Under the pieces are notes generated by a model, which saw only the letters and a program-made list of their open reading frames with translations, had not been told where the DNA came from and made no database searches. A stretch of DNA of 64,000 nucleotides from positions 905,001 through 969,000 of the forward strand of contig CP065014.1 of assembly GCA_016700335.1 (NCBI GenBank), written 5' to 3'. This DNA is from Chlorobiota bacterium (GTDB lineage: Bacteria; Bacteroidota; Ignavibacteria; OLB7). A program made the translations under genes and the position numbers. Positions 1 through 10,136 of this stretch are shown in pieces; position 1 is the first letter of the stretch; every line of letters begins with the position of its first letter.

Positions 1-193
1 AATATTTAAATGATCTAAAATATTAAGAATTTATTTTTACAAATTGAAGTTCATTCAATTCAACTGATTTAGTTGATTTAAATTTTATTCTTTTGTAAAT
101 CTGATAATCAATTTAAAGTTTAATAAAATGTTATTTAAAAACAATAATATTTAAACTTATTTCCAAAACAATTAATTAAATATATATATAACC

Positions 194-3100
194 GTGTTCA
201 CACAACCACATCAAGTAGTCGGACAGAATTTCCGACGCATTTTAGTAAAACTTGCATCATCTGACGAGATTTTAAATCGTTCACATGGTGAGGTTACTAA
301 ACCCGAAACGGTAAATTATCGCTCCTTTCGACCAGAGAAAGATGGACTTTTCTGTGAGAAAATTTTCGGTCCAGTTAGGGATTGGGAGTGTCATTGCGGA
401 AAATACAAGCGTATTCGTTACAAAGGAATTGTATGCGACCGTTGTGGAGTGGAAGTTACTCAAAAAGCAGTTCGTCGCGAAAGAATGGGTCACATTTCAT
501 TAGCAGTACCAGTTGTACATGTATGGTATTTAAGATCAATTCCTTCTAAGTTAGCTCATACAATTGGATTGCCAACAAAAGATATTGAAAGAATTGTTTA
601 TTATGAATCTTATGTTGTAGTTCAACCAGGAATGACTGGATTACAAGTTAACGACCTTTTAACAGAAGAACAATATCTTGATATTAAAGCCTCATTACCT
701 CCAGGAAATGATGAATCAGATGATGATGATCCAAACAAATTTATTGCTGATATTGGAGGAGATGCAGTAAAGCAATTACTTCAAAGAATAAACCCAGATG
801 AGATTTCATTAAGATTACGTGAACAATTAAAAGTTGAAACTTCACAACAAAAGAAGAATGATTATATTAAAAGGCTTAGAATTATAAATGCCTTTAGAGA
901 TAGAACGGATAGAACAAGTGAACCAAATAAGCCAGAGTGGATGGTGCTTCAAGTTGTACCTGTAATTCCTCCTGAATTAAGACCATTAGTACCATTAGAA
1001 GGGGGTAGGTTTGCTACTTCTGATTTAAATGATTTGTACAGGAGAATTATAATTCGTAATAATCGATTAAAAAGATTAATGGATATTGATGCACCTGAGG
1101 TAATTTTAAGAAATGAAAAGAGAATGTTACAAGAGTCAGTTGACTCATTATTTGATAATTCAAGAAGAGGATCAACTGCGAAAGCAGAAGCTCAAAGGCC
1201 GTTAAAATCATTATCTGATTCATTAAAAGGAAAACAAGGACGTTTCCGTCAAAACTTATTAGGAAAAAGAGTTGATTATTCTGGTCGTTCAGTAATTGTT
1301 GTAGGACCAGAAATGAAGCTACATCAGTGCGGAATTCCGAAAGATATGGCTGTAGAATTGTTTAAACCATTTATTATAAGAAAATTAATTGAACGTGGTT
1401 ATGTAAAAACAGTTAAAAGTGCTAAGAAATATGTTGAGAGGAAAACGAACGAAGTTTGGGACATTTTAGAATGGGTTATTGATGGACATCCAATAATGCT
1501 TAACAGAGCACCAACTTTACACAGGTTAGGTATTCAAGCTTTTCAACCTAGATTAGTTGAAGGTAAAGCTATTCAATTACATCCATTGGTTTGTACTGCT
1601 TTTAATGCAGATTTTGATGGAGATCAAATGGCAGTTCACGTCCCTCTTGGATTTGAAGCTCAACTTGAAGCAATGATGTTAATGTTATCGGCTCATAATA
1701 TTATTTCACCACAAAGTGGAGAGCCAATTACCGTACCATCACAAGACATGGTTTTGGGTTGTTATTATCTTACAAAAATGAGACCAGGTGCAAAAGGAGA
1801 AGGGAAAATATTCTATTCTTCAGAAGAAGTAATAGTTGCTAATAATAATGGAGCTGCCGATCTTCATGCTCAAATAAAAGTAAGATTTAATGGTAAAATA
1901 ATAGAAACTACAGTTGGAAGGGTAATTGTAAACCAGATTGTTCCAATTGAAATGGGTTATATTGATTCAATATTAACTAAAAAGGAACTTTCTAGATTGA
2001 TTTCAGAATGTTTTAGAAAAGCTGGATTAGTTAAAACAGTTGAGTTCTTAGATGATTTAAAACTTCTTGGATTTACATACGCAACAAAGGGTGGTTTATC
2101 AGTTTCAATTTCAGATGTTATCATTCCAGATTTTAAAAATAAAGTTATTGAAAAAGCACAAAAAGAAGTAGATAAAATTCAGGACTATTATTTGGAAGGA
2201 GTTATTACAAATGGTGAACGTTATAATAAAGTAATTGACGTTTGGTCAAATGCAACTAATAGAATCTCTGCTCAGTTACAACAAGATTTTAAAAATGATA
2301 AGCAAGGATTTAATACTTTTTGGATGATGTTAGATTCTAAAGCCCGTGGTTCTGCTGATCAAATTAGACAGTTAGCAGGTATGCGTGGATTAATGGCAAA
2401 ACCTCAAAAAACAAGTTCTGGTGGAATTGGAGAATTAATTGAAAATCCAATTACAGCTAATTTTAAAGAAGGGTTGCCAATGTTGGAGTATTTTATTTCA
2501 ACACACGGGGCTCGTAAAGGTTTGGCTGATACTGCTTTAAAAACTGCAGATGCTGGTTATTTAACTCGTAGATTAATTGATGTTGCACAAGACGTGATAG
2601 TAAATGAACATGATTGTGGAACTATTAGAGGAGTTAATATGAGAGCTATAAAAGATGGTGATAATATTAAAGAGCATTTACATGAAAGAATATTAGGAAG
2701 AGTAGCTCAAGAAGATATTATTGACCCTGTTTCAAATACAATAATCCTGAAAAGAGGCGAAGCGATTACTCAAGATATCTGTACAAAAGTTGGTGAAACT
2801 CCTTTAGAATCTGTTAAAATTCGTTCAGTATTAACATGTGAAACTAGGAGAGGTATTTGTGCAAAATGCTATGGAGTTAATGCAGCAACTCATAACTTAG
2901 CTAACATTGGTGAAGCTGTTGGTATTGTTGCTGCGCAGTCAATTGGTGAGCCTGGTACACAATTAACGCTTAGAACTTTCCATACTGGTGGAACTGCTTC
3001 TACTGTGGCTTCTCAAAGTTCTGTTCAAGCAAAAGTTGATGGAAAAATTGCTTACGAAGGAATTAAAATTATCGAAAGAACTGATGTAGATGAAGATACT

Positions 3101-4582
3101 GGAAAATCTAAAATTGTTAAAGTTGTTGGCGGACGTGCAGGGGTTGTTATGATTCTTGATGTTGATAATAGAATCATTAATAAATCAGATGTAGCTTATG
3201 GCTCAGAGTTAAAAGTGAATATTGATGATAAAGTTAAAAAAGGTGATATTCTTTATGATTGGGATCCGTACAACAATGTAATTTTAACTGATAAATCTGG
3301 AGTTGTAAAATATAAAGATCTTATCCCAAATGTTACATATAGAGAAGAGCCAGATGAACAAACAGGTCACATTTCTAAAGTTACAATTGATACTAAAGAT
3401 AGAACTAAGAGCCCATCACTACAAATTATTGATGAAGAAGGGAATCTTTTGCATACCTATGTTATTCCAGTTAGAGCTAATTTGAATGTTGATAATGGAC
3501 AAGAGATTCAAATGGGTACTATTCTAGCCAAAATACCTCGTGATATAGGTAAAACACATGATATTACTGGTGGACTACCTAGAGTAACAGAATTGTTTGA
3601 AGCTCGTTCTCCTAATTTGCCAGCAACAGTTGCGGATATTGATGGAATTGTTTCGTTCGATAAACCTAAAAGAGGTAATCGTGTGTTAGTAATTACTTCA
3701 TTTGACGGACAAACAAGAACTGAATATGTTATCAATTTTGGAAAGCATATTTTTGTTCAAGAAGGAGACGTGGTTCGTTCTGGTGAGCAAGTTACTGATG
3801 GTGCAGTAGATCCGCACGATATTTTGAGAATTATGGGTTTAAATGCAGTTCAAGAATATATTGTAAATGAGATTCAAGAAGTATATCGTCTGCAAGGTGT
3901 AAAAATTAATGATAGACACATTGAAGTTATTACAAGGCAGATGATGCAGAAAGTGAAAATTATTGATCCAGGTGATACTAGATTTTTAGAGGGAGATCAA
4001 GCAGATAGATTTAAATTTGAGGAAGAAAATGATATTATGAAATCTCGGGTTGTTGTGCTTGAAAGAAATGATACTAGATTGAAAGTTGGTCAGCTTATTA
4101 GTAAAAAGAAATTCCGTGAAATTAACATGGAGATCAAAAAGAAAGAAAAGAAACCTGCAATTGGTCGTGATGCTGAACCAGCTACATCTGAGCCATTATT
4201 ACTTGGTATTACTCAATCATCATTACAAACTGAATCTTTTATTTCTGCAGCATCTTTCCAAGAGACTACTAAAGTTTTAACTGATGCTGCCGTAGAAGCA
4301 AAAGTTGATAACTTAATGGGATTAAAAGAAAATGTAATTATGGGTCGTTTGATTCCTGCTGGAACAGGATTGAGAAAATATTTAGATATTATAGTTGAAA
4401 GTGAAGTTGGAAATGTAGTTGAAGATTTTGACACTAAAATTCGCGAACAAGAACGTTTAGCTAAAGAACTTAGAGCAAAGGCTCGTGAACGCTCTAGAGC
4501 TAGAGTTGCAGCAATGGCATTAGTTGAAGTTGAAGCTGATGCAGAAACAAATTTAAATTCAAATGAATTAATAATTGAATAG
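194..4582 (+). CDS. rpoC: DNA-directed RNA polymerase subunit beta'
   Basis: This is the largest catalytic subunit of RNA polymerase. At 1462 residues it is full length for this group. The N-terminal zinc site is visible as C66, C68, C81 and C84. The magnesium-binding NADFDGD motif lies at 471-477, and the second zinc site is C808, C882, C889 and C892. The start is a GTG at 194, the only start that fits the family N-terminus, because the upstream 193 bases are AT-rich and stop-filled in this frame. rpoB would be expected just outside the window on the left. A strong hairpin follows the stop, so this gene probably ends its operon. Identification is certain; only the exact start is slightly open. 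Confidence 0.98.
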   Translation: MFTQPHQVVGQNFRRILVKLASSDEILNRSHGEVTKPETVNYRSFRPEKDGLFCEKIFGPVRDWECHCGKYKRIRYKGIVCDRCGVEVTQKAVRRERMGHISLAVPVVHVWYLRSIPSKLAHTIGLPTKDIERIVYYESYVVVQPGMTGLQVNDLLTEEQYLDIKASLPPGNDESDDDDPNKFIADIGGDAVKQLLQRINPDEISLRLREQLKVETSQQKKNDYIKRLRIINAFRDRTDRTSEPNKPEWMVLQVVPVIPPELRPLVPLEGGRFATSDLNDLYRRIIIRNNRLKRLMDIDAPEVILRNEKRMLQESVDSLFDNSRRGSTAKAEAQRPLKSLSDSLKGKQGRFRQNLLGKRVDYSGRSVIVVGPEMKLHQCGIPKDMAVELFKPFIIRKLIERGYVKTVKSAKKYVERKTNEVWDILEWVIDGHPIMLNRAPTLHRLGIQAFQPRLVEGKAIQLHPLVCTAFNADFDGDQMAVHVPLGFEAQLEAMMLMLSAHNIISPQSGEPITVPSQDMVLGCYYLTKMRPGAKGEGKIFYSSEEVIVANNNGAADLHAQIKVRFNGKIIETTVGRVIVNQIVPIEMGYIDSILTKKELSRLISECFRKAGLVKTVEFLDDLKLLGFTYATKGGLSVSISDVIIPDFKNKVIEKAQKEVDKIQDYYLEGVITNGERYNKVIDVWSNATNRISAQLQQDFKNDKQGFNTFWMMLDSKARGSADQIRQLAGMRGLMAKPQKTSSGGIGELIENPITANFKEGLPMLEYFISTHGARKGLADTALKTADAGYLTRRLIDVAQDVIVNEHDCGTIRGVNMRAIKDGDNIKEHLHERILGRVAQEDIIDPVSNTIILKRGEAITQDICTKVGETPLESVKIRSVLTCETRRGICAKCYGVNAATHNLANIGEAVGIVAAQSIGEPGTQLTLRTFHTGGTASTVASQSSVQAKVDGKIAYEGIKIIERTDVDEDTGKSKIVKVVGGRAGVVMILDVDNRIINKSDVAYGSELKVNIDDKVKKGDILYDWDPYNNVILTDKSGVVKYKDLIPNVTYREEPDEQTGHISKVTIDTKDRTKSPSLQIIDEEGNLLHTYVIPVRANLNVDNGQEIQMGTILAKIPRDIGKTHDITGGLPRVTELFEARSPNLPATVADIDGIVSFDKPKRGNRVLVITSFDGQTRTEYVINFGKHIFVQEGDVVRSGEQVTDGAVDPHDILRIMGLNAVQEYIVNEIQEVYRLQGVKINDRHIEVITRQMMQKVKIIDPGDTRFLEGDQADRFKFEEENDIMKSRVVVLERNDTRLKVGQLISKKKFREINMEIKKKEKKPAIGRDAEPATSEPLLLGITQSSLQTESFISAASFQETTKVLTDAAVEAKVDNLMGLKENVIMGRLIPAGTGLRKYLDIIVESEVGNVVEDFDTKIREQERLAKELRAKARERSRARVAAMALVEVEADAETNLNSNELIIE

Positions 4583-4604
4583 TTAGTTTTTTTTAGATTT
4601 TTTT

Positions 4605-4638
4605 AAAACCTCAATTAAATTTTAATTGAGGTTTTTTT
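4605..4638 (+). terminator. Rho-independent terminator of rpoC
   Basis: A perfect 15-bp inverted repeat (4605-4619 with 4621-4635) is followed by a T run. It begins 22 bases after the rpoC stop. The stem is mostly AT with a CCTC/GAGG core. Confidence 0.85.
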
Positions 4639-4713
4639 ATTTAATTTCAAATTGAAATATTTGAAACTTTAACTTTGTAATTACGATATTAAATAATAGA
4701 AAAATAATTTACT

Positions 4714-4764
4714 TGAATAATTAATTTAAATTTATTTTGTAGTTTATATATATATATATATTTG
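4714..4764 (+). repeat. 51-bp promoter-region repeat, copy A
   Basis: These 51 bases match 15205-15255 at 47 of 51 positions with no gap. The last part of the block is a TA-rich run ending in the candidate -7 box. Similarity falls off after the TTTG, so the shared unit ends at the promoter core rather than in the gene. Both copies sit upstream of small secreted-protein genes. Confidence 0.8.
4736..4764 (+). promoter_or_regulatory. Candidate Bacteroidetes-type promoter
   Basis: TTTG at 4736-4739 is followed after 17 bases by TATATTTG at 4757-4764, matching the TTTG / TAnnTTTG sigma consensus known from Bacteroidetes. It points at the decayed gene at 4803 and possibly reads on into the cargo gene at 5065. 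Assignment is by consensus only. Confidence 0.5.
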
Positions 4765-4802
4765 TTTTATTTATTATTTCATAAAACTAATTTAAAATAT
4801 AA

Positions 4803-5024
4803 ATTAAAAAAATAATTTCTTGTTTCTTGTTTGCTTTATTGTTTTATAAAGCAGAATCAATGACAGTAGATTTACATGAGCATTATCCATGTGAATGAAA
4901 TAATGGATTTGAATGTTTAAAGTCAGTATTAACATACGATTCAAATGGTAATTTAATTCATACCTCAAGTCAATTTTGGGACTGCAATGGTAACTATTAT
5001 TCTTGGGAAACTCCGCCTCCTTAA
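4803..5024 (+). pseudogene. Decayed small secreted protein gene
   Basis: Reading from 4803 gives a basic start and hydrophobic stretch like a signal peptide (IKKIISCFLFALLF), then a short Cys-containing polar region and a natural end at a TAA (5022-5024). The frame is broken by an in-frame TGA at 4896-4898, and the codon where ATG is expected reads ATT at 4803. TGA is an ordinary stop elsewhere in this window (the aldehyde dehydrogenase gene ends in it), so recoding is unlikely. The piece has its own promoter candidate about 40 bases upstream. It matches no family that I recognise. It is probably a remnant of a 70-residue secreted protein. Confidence 0.5.
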
Positions 5025-5064
5025 ATTAAACAGTATCTTTTTAAAACAAAAAAACCTTAATATT

Positions 5065-5910
5065 ATGAAAAATTTAAAATTAATTTCAATTCTATTTTTA
5101 ACATTATTTACTACATTGACTTCTCAAAACAATGTAATTTATAAATGGACATCATTAGATAAAAACAATGATAATAAAACAATTGAATATTCAATTGAAA
5201 AATATGGTGAAGCATTTAATCCATTTAAAAAATTTGAAACTATAGACAATGATGGTAGTAAATCTTGTTATGTTTTAGTTTCAAAAGATTTTAATAACAA
5301 AATATTATTTTTAAGACTAAAATTAAATTCTCAAATTGTTCCTCCATTAGAAATATTAAATGGTAAAGAAAATATTAACCAAATTTTTCAAAATGAAAAA
5401 TCAGATTTTAAAACTGAACTCACATTAAAAGATAAAAATAATCAATTGATTGAAGCTTTCACTTTAAAAGATAAAGCTGAAAAAGAAAACATTCTAATAG
5501 GGTATTTGATAAGAAAGAATTTACCTTTAAGTCTAGCTGGATTAAGAATTGGATCTGATGAAGTGAGTAAAATGATGATGGAGTATGTTAATTTATCAAA
5601 AGAAAGATTTGGACTTAGCCTAAGTGAAAAGAATAAACATACTTTAATGGATGAAGCCCAAAAAATTAGAGATAATGGTTCAAACATTTTAATAGTTAAA
5701 ACTCCAAATAAGACTAACAATCAAGTTCTAACTTTAACTCCAATTTATAAGGAATTACCTAGTAAAGTTTACATATTTGATTTAAATGGTAAAGTAGTTT
5801 GGGATGGCGATATTAACAACATAACTGATATTCCAATGAAGAATTTAAAAAGTGGAGTTTATCTTATTCAAGGTAGAGGTAAAACACTGAAAATCCAATT
5901 TAGAAATTAG
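5065..5910 (+). CDS. Secreted protein with T9SS type A sorting domain
   Basis: This protein has 281 residues and begins with a clear signal peptide (MKNLKLISILFLTLFTTLTS). The open frame extends upstream to 4987, but that stretch overlaps the decayed gene and lacks signal character, so the ATG at 5065 is chosen. The middle region is unrecognised and rich in Lys, Asn and Asp. The last 50 or so residues (VYIFDLNGKVVWDG, then LKSGVYLIQ) match the T9SS type A C-terminal sorting domain, which sends proteins through the outer membrane for surface anchoring or release. A strong hairpin follows 20 bases after the stop. Its own function is unknown. Confidence 0.8.
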   Translation: MKNLKLISILFLTLFTTLTSQNNVIYKWTSLDKNNDNKTIEYSIEKYGEAFNPFKKFETIDNDGSKSCYVLVSKDFNNKILFLRLKLNSQIVPPLEILNGKENINQIFQNEKSDFKTELTLKDKNNQLIEAFTLKDKAEKENILIGYLIRKNLPLSLAGLRIGSDEVSKMMMEYVNLSKERFGLSLSEKNKHTLMDEAQKIRDNGSNILIVKTPNKTNNQVLTLTPIYKELPSKVYIFDLNGKVVWDGDINNITDIPMKNLKSGVYLIQGRGKTLKIQFRN

Positions 5911-5928
5911 ACTTAAATGGTTTAAAAA

Positions 5929-5968
5929 GAAAACAGATTGGTTTAAAATAATCAATCTGTTTTTTTTG
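5929..5968. terminator. Probable bidirectional terminator
   Basis: A 10-bp stem (5931-5940 with 5953-5962, AAACAGATTG paired with its complement) is followed by eight Ts on the plus strand. Reading the minus strand, the stem is followed by a T-rich stretch as well. It lies between the convergent cargo gene and aldehyde dehydrogenase gene. Confidence 0.75.
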
Positions 5969-6026
5969 TTATAAATTTCATTCTATATTAAATAATTTAT
6001 GGATTATCACAAAAGAAGATAATGCA

Positions 6027-7385
6027 TCATTCAATTACAATTGTTTTTACATTTACAAATTCCATCAAACCATAAGAACCTAGTTCTCGCCCTACGCCAC
6101 TAGCTTTGATTCCACCAAATGGTAGATTCTGATTTGATTTAACCATTGAGTTTATAAAGACAGATCCAGATTCAATTTTTTCAATTAATAAATTTTGTTC
6201 ATTTGATTCTAAGCTCCAAGCACTTGCTCCTAATCCAAACTTTGAATTGTTTGCAATACTTATTGAATCTTCTATTGAATCTGCTTTTATAACTGCGGCA
6301 ACCGGACCAAATGTCTCTTCTTTAAAAATAGTCATATTTGATTCTACATCCGATATTATTGTTGGAGAGTAATAATATCCATCACCAAAAATCTTAAATC
6401 CACCGCAAATTAATTTGCCTCCTTGCGAAATTGTTTCAACAACTTGATTATGAAGTTCATCAACAAATTCAGATTTCGCTAAAGGACCTATATCAGTTGT
6501 TTCATTCATAGGATCTCCAACAATTAATTTACTAAACTCATAATTTAACTTTGATAAAAATTCTTCATATATATCTTTGTGAATAATAAATCTTTTAGCT
6601 GCAATACAACTTTGACCATTGTTAAGCACTCTTGAAGAAACTGCTGCTTTAACTGCTTCATCAATATCTGAAGACGGCATAACAATAAATGGATCATTAC
6701 CACCTAATTCAAGAACAAATTTTTTTATTGATTTGCCACAGCTAGCCCCAACACTTGATCCTGCAGATTCACTTCCAGTAATTGAAACTGCAGCAACACG
6801 AGAGTCATGGATTATTTTATCAACTTTAGAAGATGGGATTAATAAAGTTCTAAAAATATCATTTGGAAAACCTACATTTTGAAATAATTTTTCTATAGCT
6901 AAAGCACATCCCGAAACATTTGATGAATGCTTTAACAAGCAAACATTGCCGGACATTAAAGTTGGAGCAGCAAAACGAAAAACTTGCCAAAAAGGAAAAT
7001 TCCAAGGCATAATTGCGAGAATTGTTCCTAATGGTTGAAACTTAACGAAACTACTATTAAAATCAGTTTGAATTTTAACATCTTTTAAAAATTCTTCAGA
7101 TTTCGAAGCATAATAATTGCAAACCATTGCACATTTTTCTATTTCTGCAATTGCTGATGCAAAAGTTTTCCCCATTTCATTGGTTATAAACTCTGCAAAT
7201 TCTTCTTTTTTTTCTTCTAGTTGAACTGCTAAATGATCTAATAATTTAGACCTTGAGTTTATTGAATATTCTTTCCAAATCGAAAAAGCAGTTTTACTTT
7301 TGTTGAGAATATCCTCTATCTCTTCATCGTTATAATCATTATATACTTGAATTAACTTTCCATTTTTAGGATTAACTGAAATCAT
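6027..7385 (-). CDS. NAD(P)-dependent aldehyde dehydrogenase, succinate-semialdehyde dehydrogenase-like
   Basis: This 452-residue soluble enzyme oxidises an aldehyde to the acid with NAD(P). The oxyanion Asn is N129 in PWNFPFW, the general base is E226 in LELGGND, and the catalytic nucleophile is C260 in NNGQSC. The compact length and the PFGGIKASGVGRELG stretch near the C-terminus resemble the Sad/YneI succinate-semialdehyde dehydrogenase branch, but the substrate cannot be fixed from sequence alone. It lies 23 bases downstream of the thioredoxin-like gene and may be cotranscribed with it. It ends in TGA. Confidence 0.9.
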   Translation of the reverse strand: MISVNPKNGKLIQVYNDYNDEEIEDILNKSKTAFSIWKEYSINSRSKLLDHLAVQLEEKKEEFAEFITNEMGKTFASAIAEIEKCAMVCNYYASKSEEFLKDVKIQTDFNSSFVKFQPLGTILAIMPWNFPFWQVFRFAAPTLMSGNVCLLKHSSNVSGCALAIEKLFQNVGFPNDIFRTLLIPSSKVDKIIHDSRVAAVSITGSESAGSSVGASCGKSIKKFVLELGGNDPFIVMPSSDIDEAVKAAVSSRVLNNGQSCIAAKRFIIHKDIYEEFLSKLNYEFSKLIVGDPMNETTDIGPLAKSEFVDELHNQVVETISQGGKLICGGFKIFGDGYYYSPTIISDVESNMTIFKEETFGPVAAVIKADSIEDSISIANNSKFGLGASAWSLESNEQNLLIEKIESGSVFINSMVKSNQNLPFGGIKASGVGRELGSYGLMEFVNVKTIVIE

Positions 7386-7408
7386 TTTATATACTAATTT
7401 AGGAAATG

Positions 7409-9313
7409 TTAATTCTTGATGCTTACAGTTGAAAGTAAAATCATTTCATTAAGTTCAGATAGAAAAACTTCTTCATTATCTTCATAACCTACTGTTTTAA
7501 ATTGGAGTTTACCATGCGAATCAATAACAAATTTTGTTGGTATTCCTGATATTTTGTAATTTTCAACAACACTGTTTTGGCTATCTAACAGGACATTAAA
7601 TTTATAATTCATTTTGGTAATAAAATTATATGCATTACGCAATTTGTCATCTGCTTTTTCCCAAGTATCTATAAAAAGGAAAACTATATTAGTATCTGTT
7701 GAATACTTGTTAACAGCTTTTTGCATAGCAGGAAAAGAAGCTTTACAAGGTCCGCACCAAGTTGCCCAAAAATCTAATACAACAACTTTACCATACAAAG
7801 ATTTTAAAGAAATTGAATCACCTGTTAAATTTTCTAATATAAAATCTGGAGCATTTTCATTTATCATCTTTCTCCTTAATGCCAACAAGTTTTTAGATTT
7901 TATTGAAGCTTCCAATTTATTAATATAGTCGTTTAAACCCTTATTGCTTCCTTTTTTAGAAATGTAATTTTTTGAAAAAATATCCTTAATTGTTTGATTA
8001 GAATTTCCAGATTTTATAAACTTTTCAGACTCACTAAAAATTCTATCAGGTAAATTATTTAATTGAAGCAATTCAATATATGTTTGATTTATATTTGGGT
8101 TCTTTCCATAACTCAATTGTACAGCTTCTTCTTGATATTGTAAAGCATTTGTATAATTCTTTTTTTTCATTAACAAATGAGAATAAGTGTCTGCGTATGT
8201 AGCATAATTATTCCCCCTTTCTTTTTTTCTATCTGATTCAATCAAATACATAGGTTGTTTTGATGTAGGATTTTCAATTTCATTTTTTGCAAATTCAGTT
8301 GCTTCTTTAGATAAAAGAATAGCTTTTTCTGTATTCTTTCCAGATTCATAAAATTTCCATGCTAAAGAATTATAAATACTAAATTTTTTAGATTTATTAT
8401 CTAACTCATTTATGTACAAATCAAAATTCTTCCAATCATTTTTCTGTTCATATTCATTAATTAAATAAGATATCATTCTCTCTTTAATTTGAATAGATTT
8501 AGATAAGTATTCTTTATTTTTAGAATAGATATTTGCTTTAGTTTCTAACTTACCAGTTTGGATAAATTCTGAGTAAATATCTGAGGATTTATCGACTCTA
8601 TCAGAGAATTTATTTTTTAAAATTTTTCCGATTGAATCAGATTTATTTGTATTGTTTAATCGTTGAAAAATATTTCTAGCTAATAATAAATCTTCATAAG
8701 TTTGGTCTGATTTACTCAATACATTATTACCAATTTCAAGTAGTTTTTGCTTTGCGGAATCATTCCTTAAATTGAAAGAATTAATATACACAATTGGATC
8801 TGCAAGCTTTTGATCTGGGTAAATTTCATATTCCATTTGAGCAAATTTTCTGAATTTTATTGGATCACTTTCAAGATACATTGCTTCGGCAAATTGTTGA
8901 TAAACTTTTGCTAAATCTAACCAAGAATTTTTTACAATTGTACCATTCCTGTAATTTGTTTGAATAAAATATCCATTGTTTTTATTATTGTCAATTATTT
9001 CATCTCCACTTTTAAAAACTAAACAAGTAAGTGTTGTACTATCTTTTAATAGGAACTCACCATTGTACTCCATCCCATTTTGTTTTAATGCAATTTCAAC
9101 TGCAATTGGCTCAGATTTTGTTATAAAATAAGCTGTACATTTAATGTTGTTTGATCCAGCTAATGAAGTTAACATTGATGCATAATTGAATTTTACTTTA
9201 TCCCCAATCTTAGGTTGAGGAGGCATATAATTAAAACCTTGGCAAGGACCTTGAGCATTTGTTTCTATTATTATTGTTAAGAATAGTACAAAAAATATTT
9301 TAAATTTATTCAT
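7409..9313 (-). CDS. Exported TlpA-like thioredoxin-domain protein
   Basis: This 634-residue protein carries a signal peptide (about residues 1-20) and probably acts in the periplasm. Residues 20-480 are a helical, TPR-like region with an early beta-rich segment. Residues 480-625 form a TlpA/ResA-type thioredoxin fold with the active site WCGPC (C520, C523) and the cis-proline loop GIPT near 590. TlpA-like proteins reduce disulfides in exported proteins or cytochromes. The large N-terminal part is like the AhpC/TSA-TlpA proteins common in Bacteroidetes. The partner substrate is unknown. The aldehyde dehydrogenase follows closely on the same strand. Confidence 0.85.
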   Translation of the reverse strand: MNKFKIFFVLFLTIIIETNAQGPCQGFNYMPPQPKIGDKVKFNYASMLTSLAGSNNIKCTAYFITKSEPIAVEIALKQNGMEYNGEFLLKDSTTLTCLVFKSGDEIIDNNKNNGYFIQTNYRNGTIVKNSWLDLAKVYQQFAEAMYLESDPIKFRKFAQMEYEIYPDQKLADPIVYINSFNLRNDSAKQKLLEIGNNVLSKSDQTYEDLLLARNIFQRLNNTNKSDSIGKILKNKFSDRVDKSSDIYSEFIQTGKLETKANIYSKNKEYLSKSIQIKERMISYLINEYEQKNDWKNFDLYINELDNKSKKFSIYNSLAWKFYESGKNTEKAILLSKEATEFAKNEIENPTSKQPMYLIESDRKKERGNNYATYADTYSHLLMKKKNYTNALQYQEEAVQLSYGKNPNINQTYIELLQLNNLPDRIFSESEKFIKSGNSNQTIKDIFSKNYISKKGSNKGLNDYINKLEASIKSKNLLALRRKMINENAPDFILENLTGDSISLKSLYGKVVVLDFWATWCGPCKASFPAMQKAVNKYSTDTNIVFLFIDTWEKADDKLRNAYNFITKMNYKFNVLLDSQNSVVENYKISGIPTKFVIDSHGKLQFKTVGYEDNEEVFLSELNEMILLSTVSIKN

Positions 9314-9505
9314 ATTTATTTAATTTTTATTTTTAAAATCCAAAAATAGTTAAATCAAGTTAGTAATAGAGTTTTACATACTAAATTTATATTAAAAATT
9401 TACTTTATAAAATTATTAATTAAAATAAATTACTCTTTTAATAGTTAACTGTAAAAATCATTTATTAAATTTAAAATTAACTAATTTATTTATTCAATCT
9501 TAAGA

Positions 9506-9982
9506 ATGCCGTTAATTACTTTAAACACAAAAATTTATGCTCCAATAAACATTTGTTTTGATTTATCAAGGAGTATAGATTTTCATAGTAGAAGTGCATC
9601 AACTACAAATGAAAAAGCTGTTTCTGGAAGGATAAATGGTTTGATAGAGTTAGATGAAACTGTTACTTGGGAAGCAACTCATTTTTGGATAAAACAAAAA
9701 CTTACATCAAAAATAACTGCATTAGAAAAGTACTCATACTTTAGAGATGAAATGGTTAATGGTGCTTTTGCTAAAATTTATCATGAGCACATTTATGAAC
9801 AAAATGATGAATTTACTATAATGATTGATAAGTTTGAATATGAAGCTCCATTCTCAATTTTGGGTAAATTGTTTGACGTTGTAATTCTTAATAATTATAT
9901 GAAAAATTTTTTAATAGTAAGGAATTCCCAAATTAAAAAAGTAGCTGAGAATGGTGAATGGATTAATTATTTAAAAAAATAA
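9506..9982 (+). CDS. SRPBCC-fold protein
   Basis: This 158-residue protein starts with MPLITLNTKIYAPINICFDL, the usual opening beta strand and helix of the START/SRPBCC ligand-binding fold (polyketide cyclase / coenzyme Q-binding-like). Strand patterns such as VTWEATHFWIKQKLTSKI support the fold. No signal peptide is present, so it is cytosolic. Members bind lipids or other hydrophobic ligands; no ligand can be proposed here. It is flanked by AT-rich gaps of 192 and 154 bases and seems to be a single-gene unit. Confidence 0.75.
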   Translation: MPLITLNTKIYAPINICFDLSRSIDFHSRSASTTNEKAVSGRINGLIELDETVTWEATHFWIKQKLTSKITALEKYSYFRDEMVNGAFAKIYHEHIYEQNDEFTIMIDKFEYEAPFSILGKLFDVVILNNYMKNFLIVRNSQIKKVAENGEWINYLKK

Positions 9983-10079
9983 TTCTTTAACCAAATCAGT
10001 GATTAAAACATTAAAATACTTTTGATAAATAATATTTTCAAAAAATATTTTTAAAAATTGCATTTCAATTGATTATTAA

Positions 10080-10111
10080 TTTCGAATCATTTACATAAAC
10101 CCTTATTTTTG
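10080..10111 (+). promoter_or_regulatory. Candidate promoter of purB
   Basis: TATTTTTG at 10104-10111 fits the -7 box TAnnTTTG. A weaker TTTCG lies about 20 bases upstream at 10080-10084. The -7 box ends 25 bases before the purB ATG, which would give a very short leader. Confidence 0.4.
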
Positions 10112-10136
10112 CCCTTTTAAAAAACTAAAGAATAAA

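Noticed and set aside
4896..4898. TGA recoded as an amino acid
   Set aside because: TGA is used as a normal stop in this window (aldehyde dehydrogenase), and the frame also lacks a start codon.
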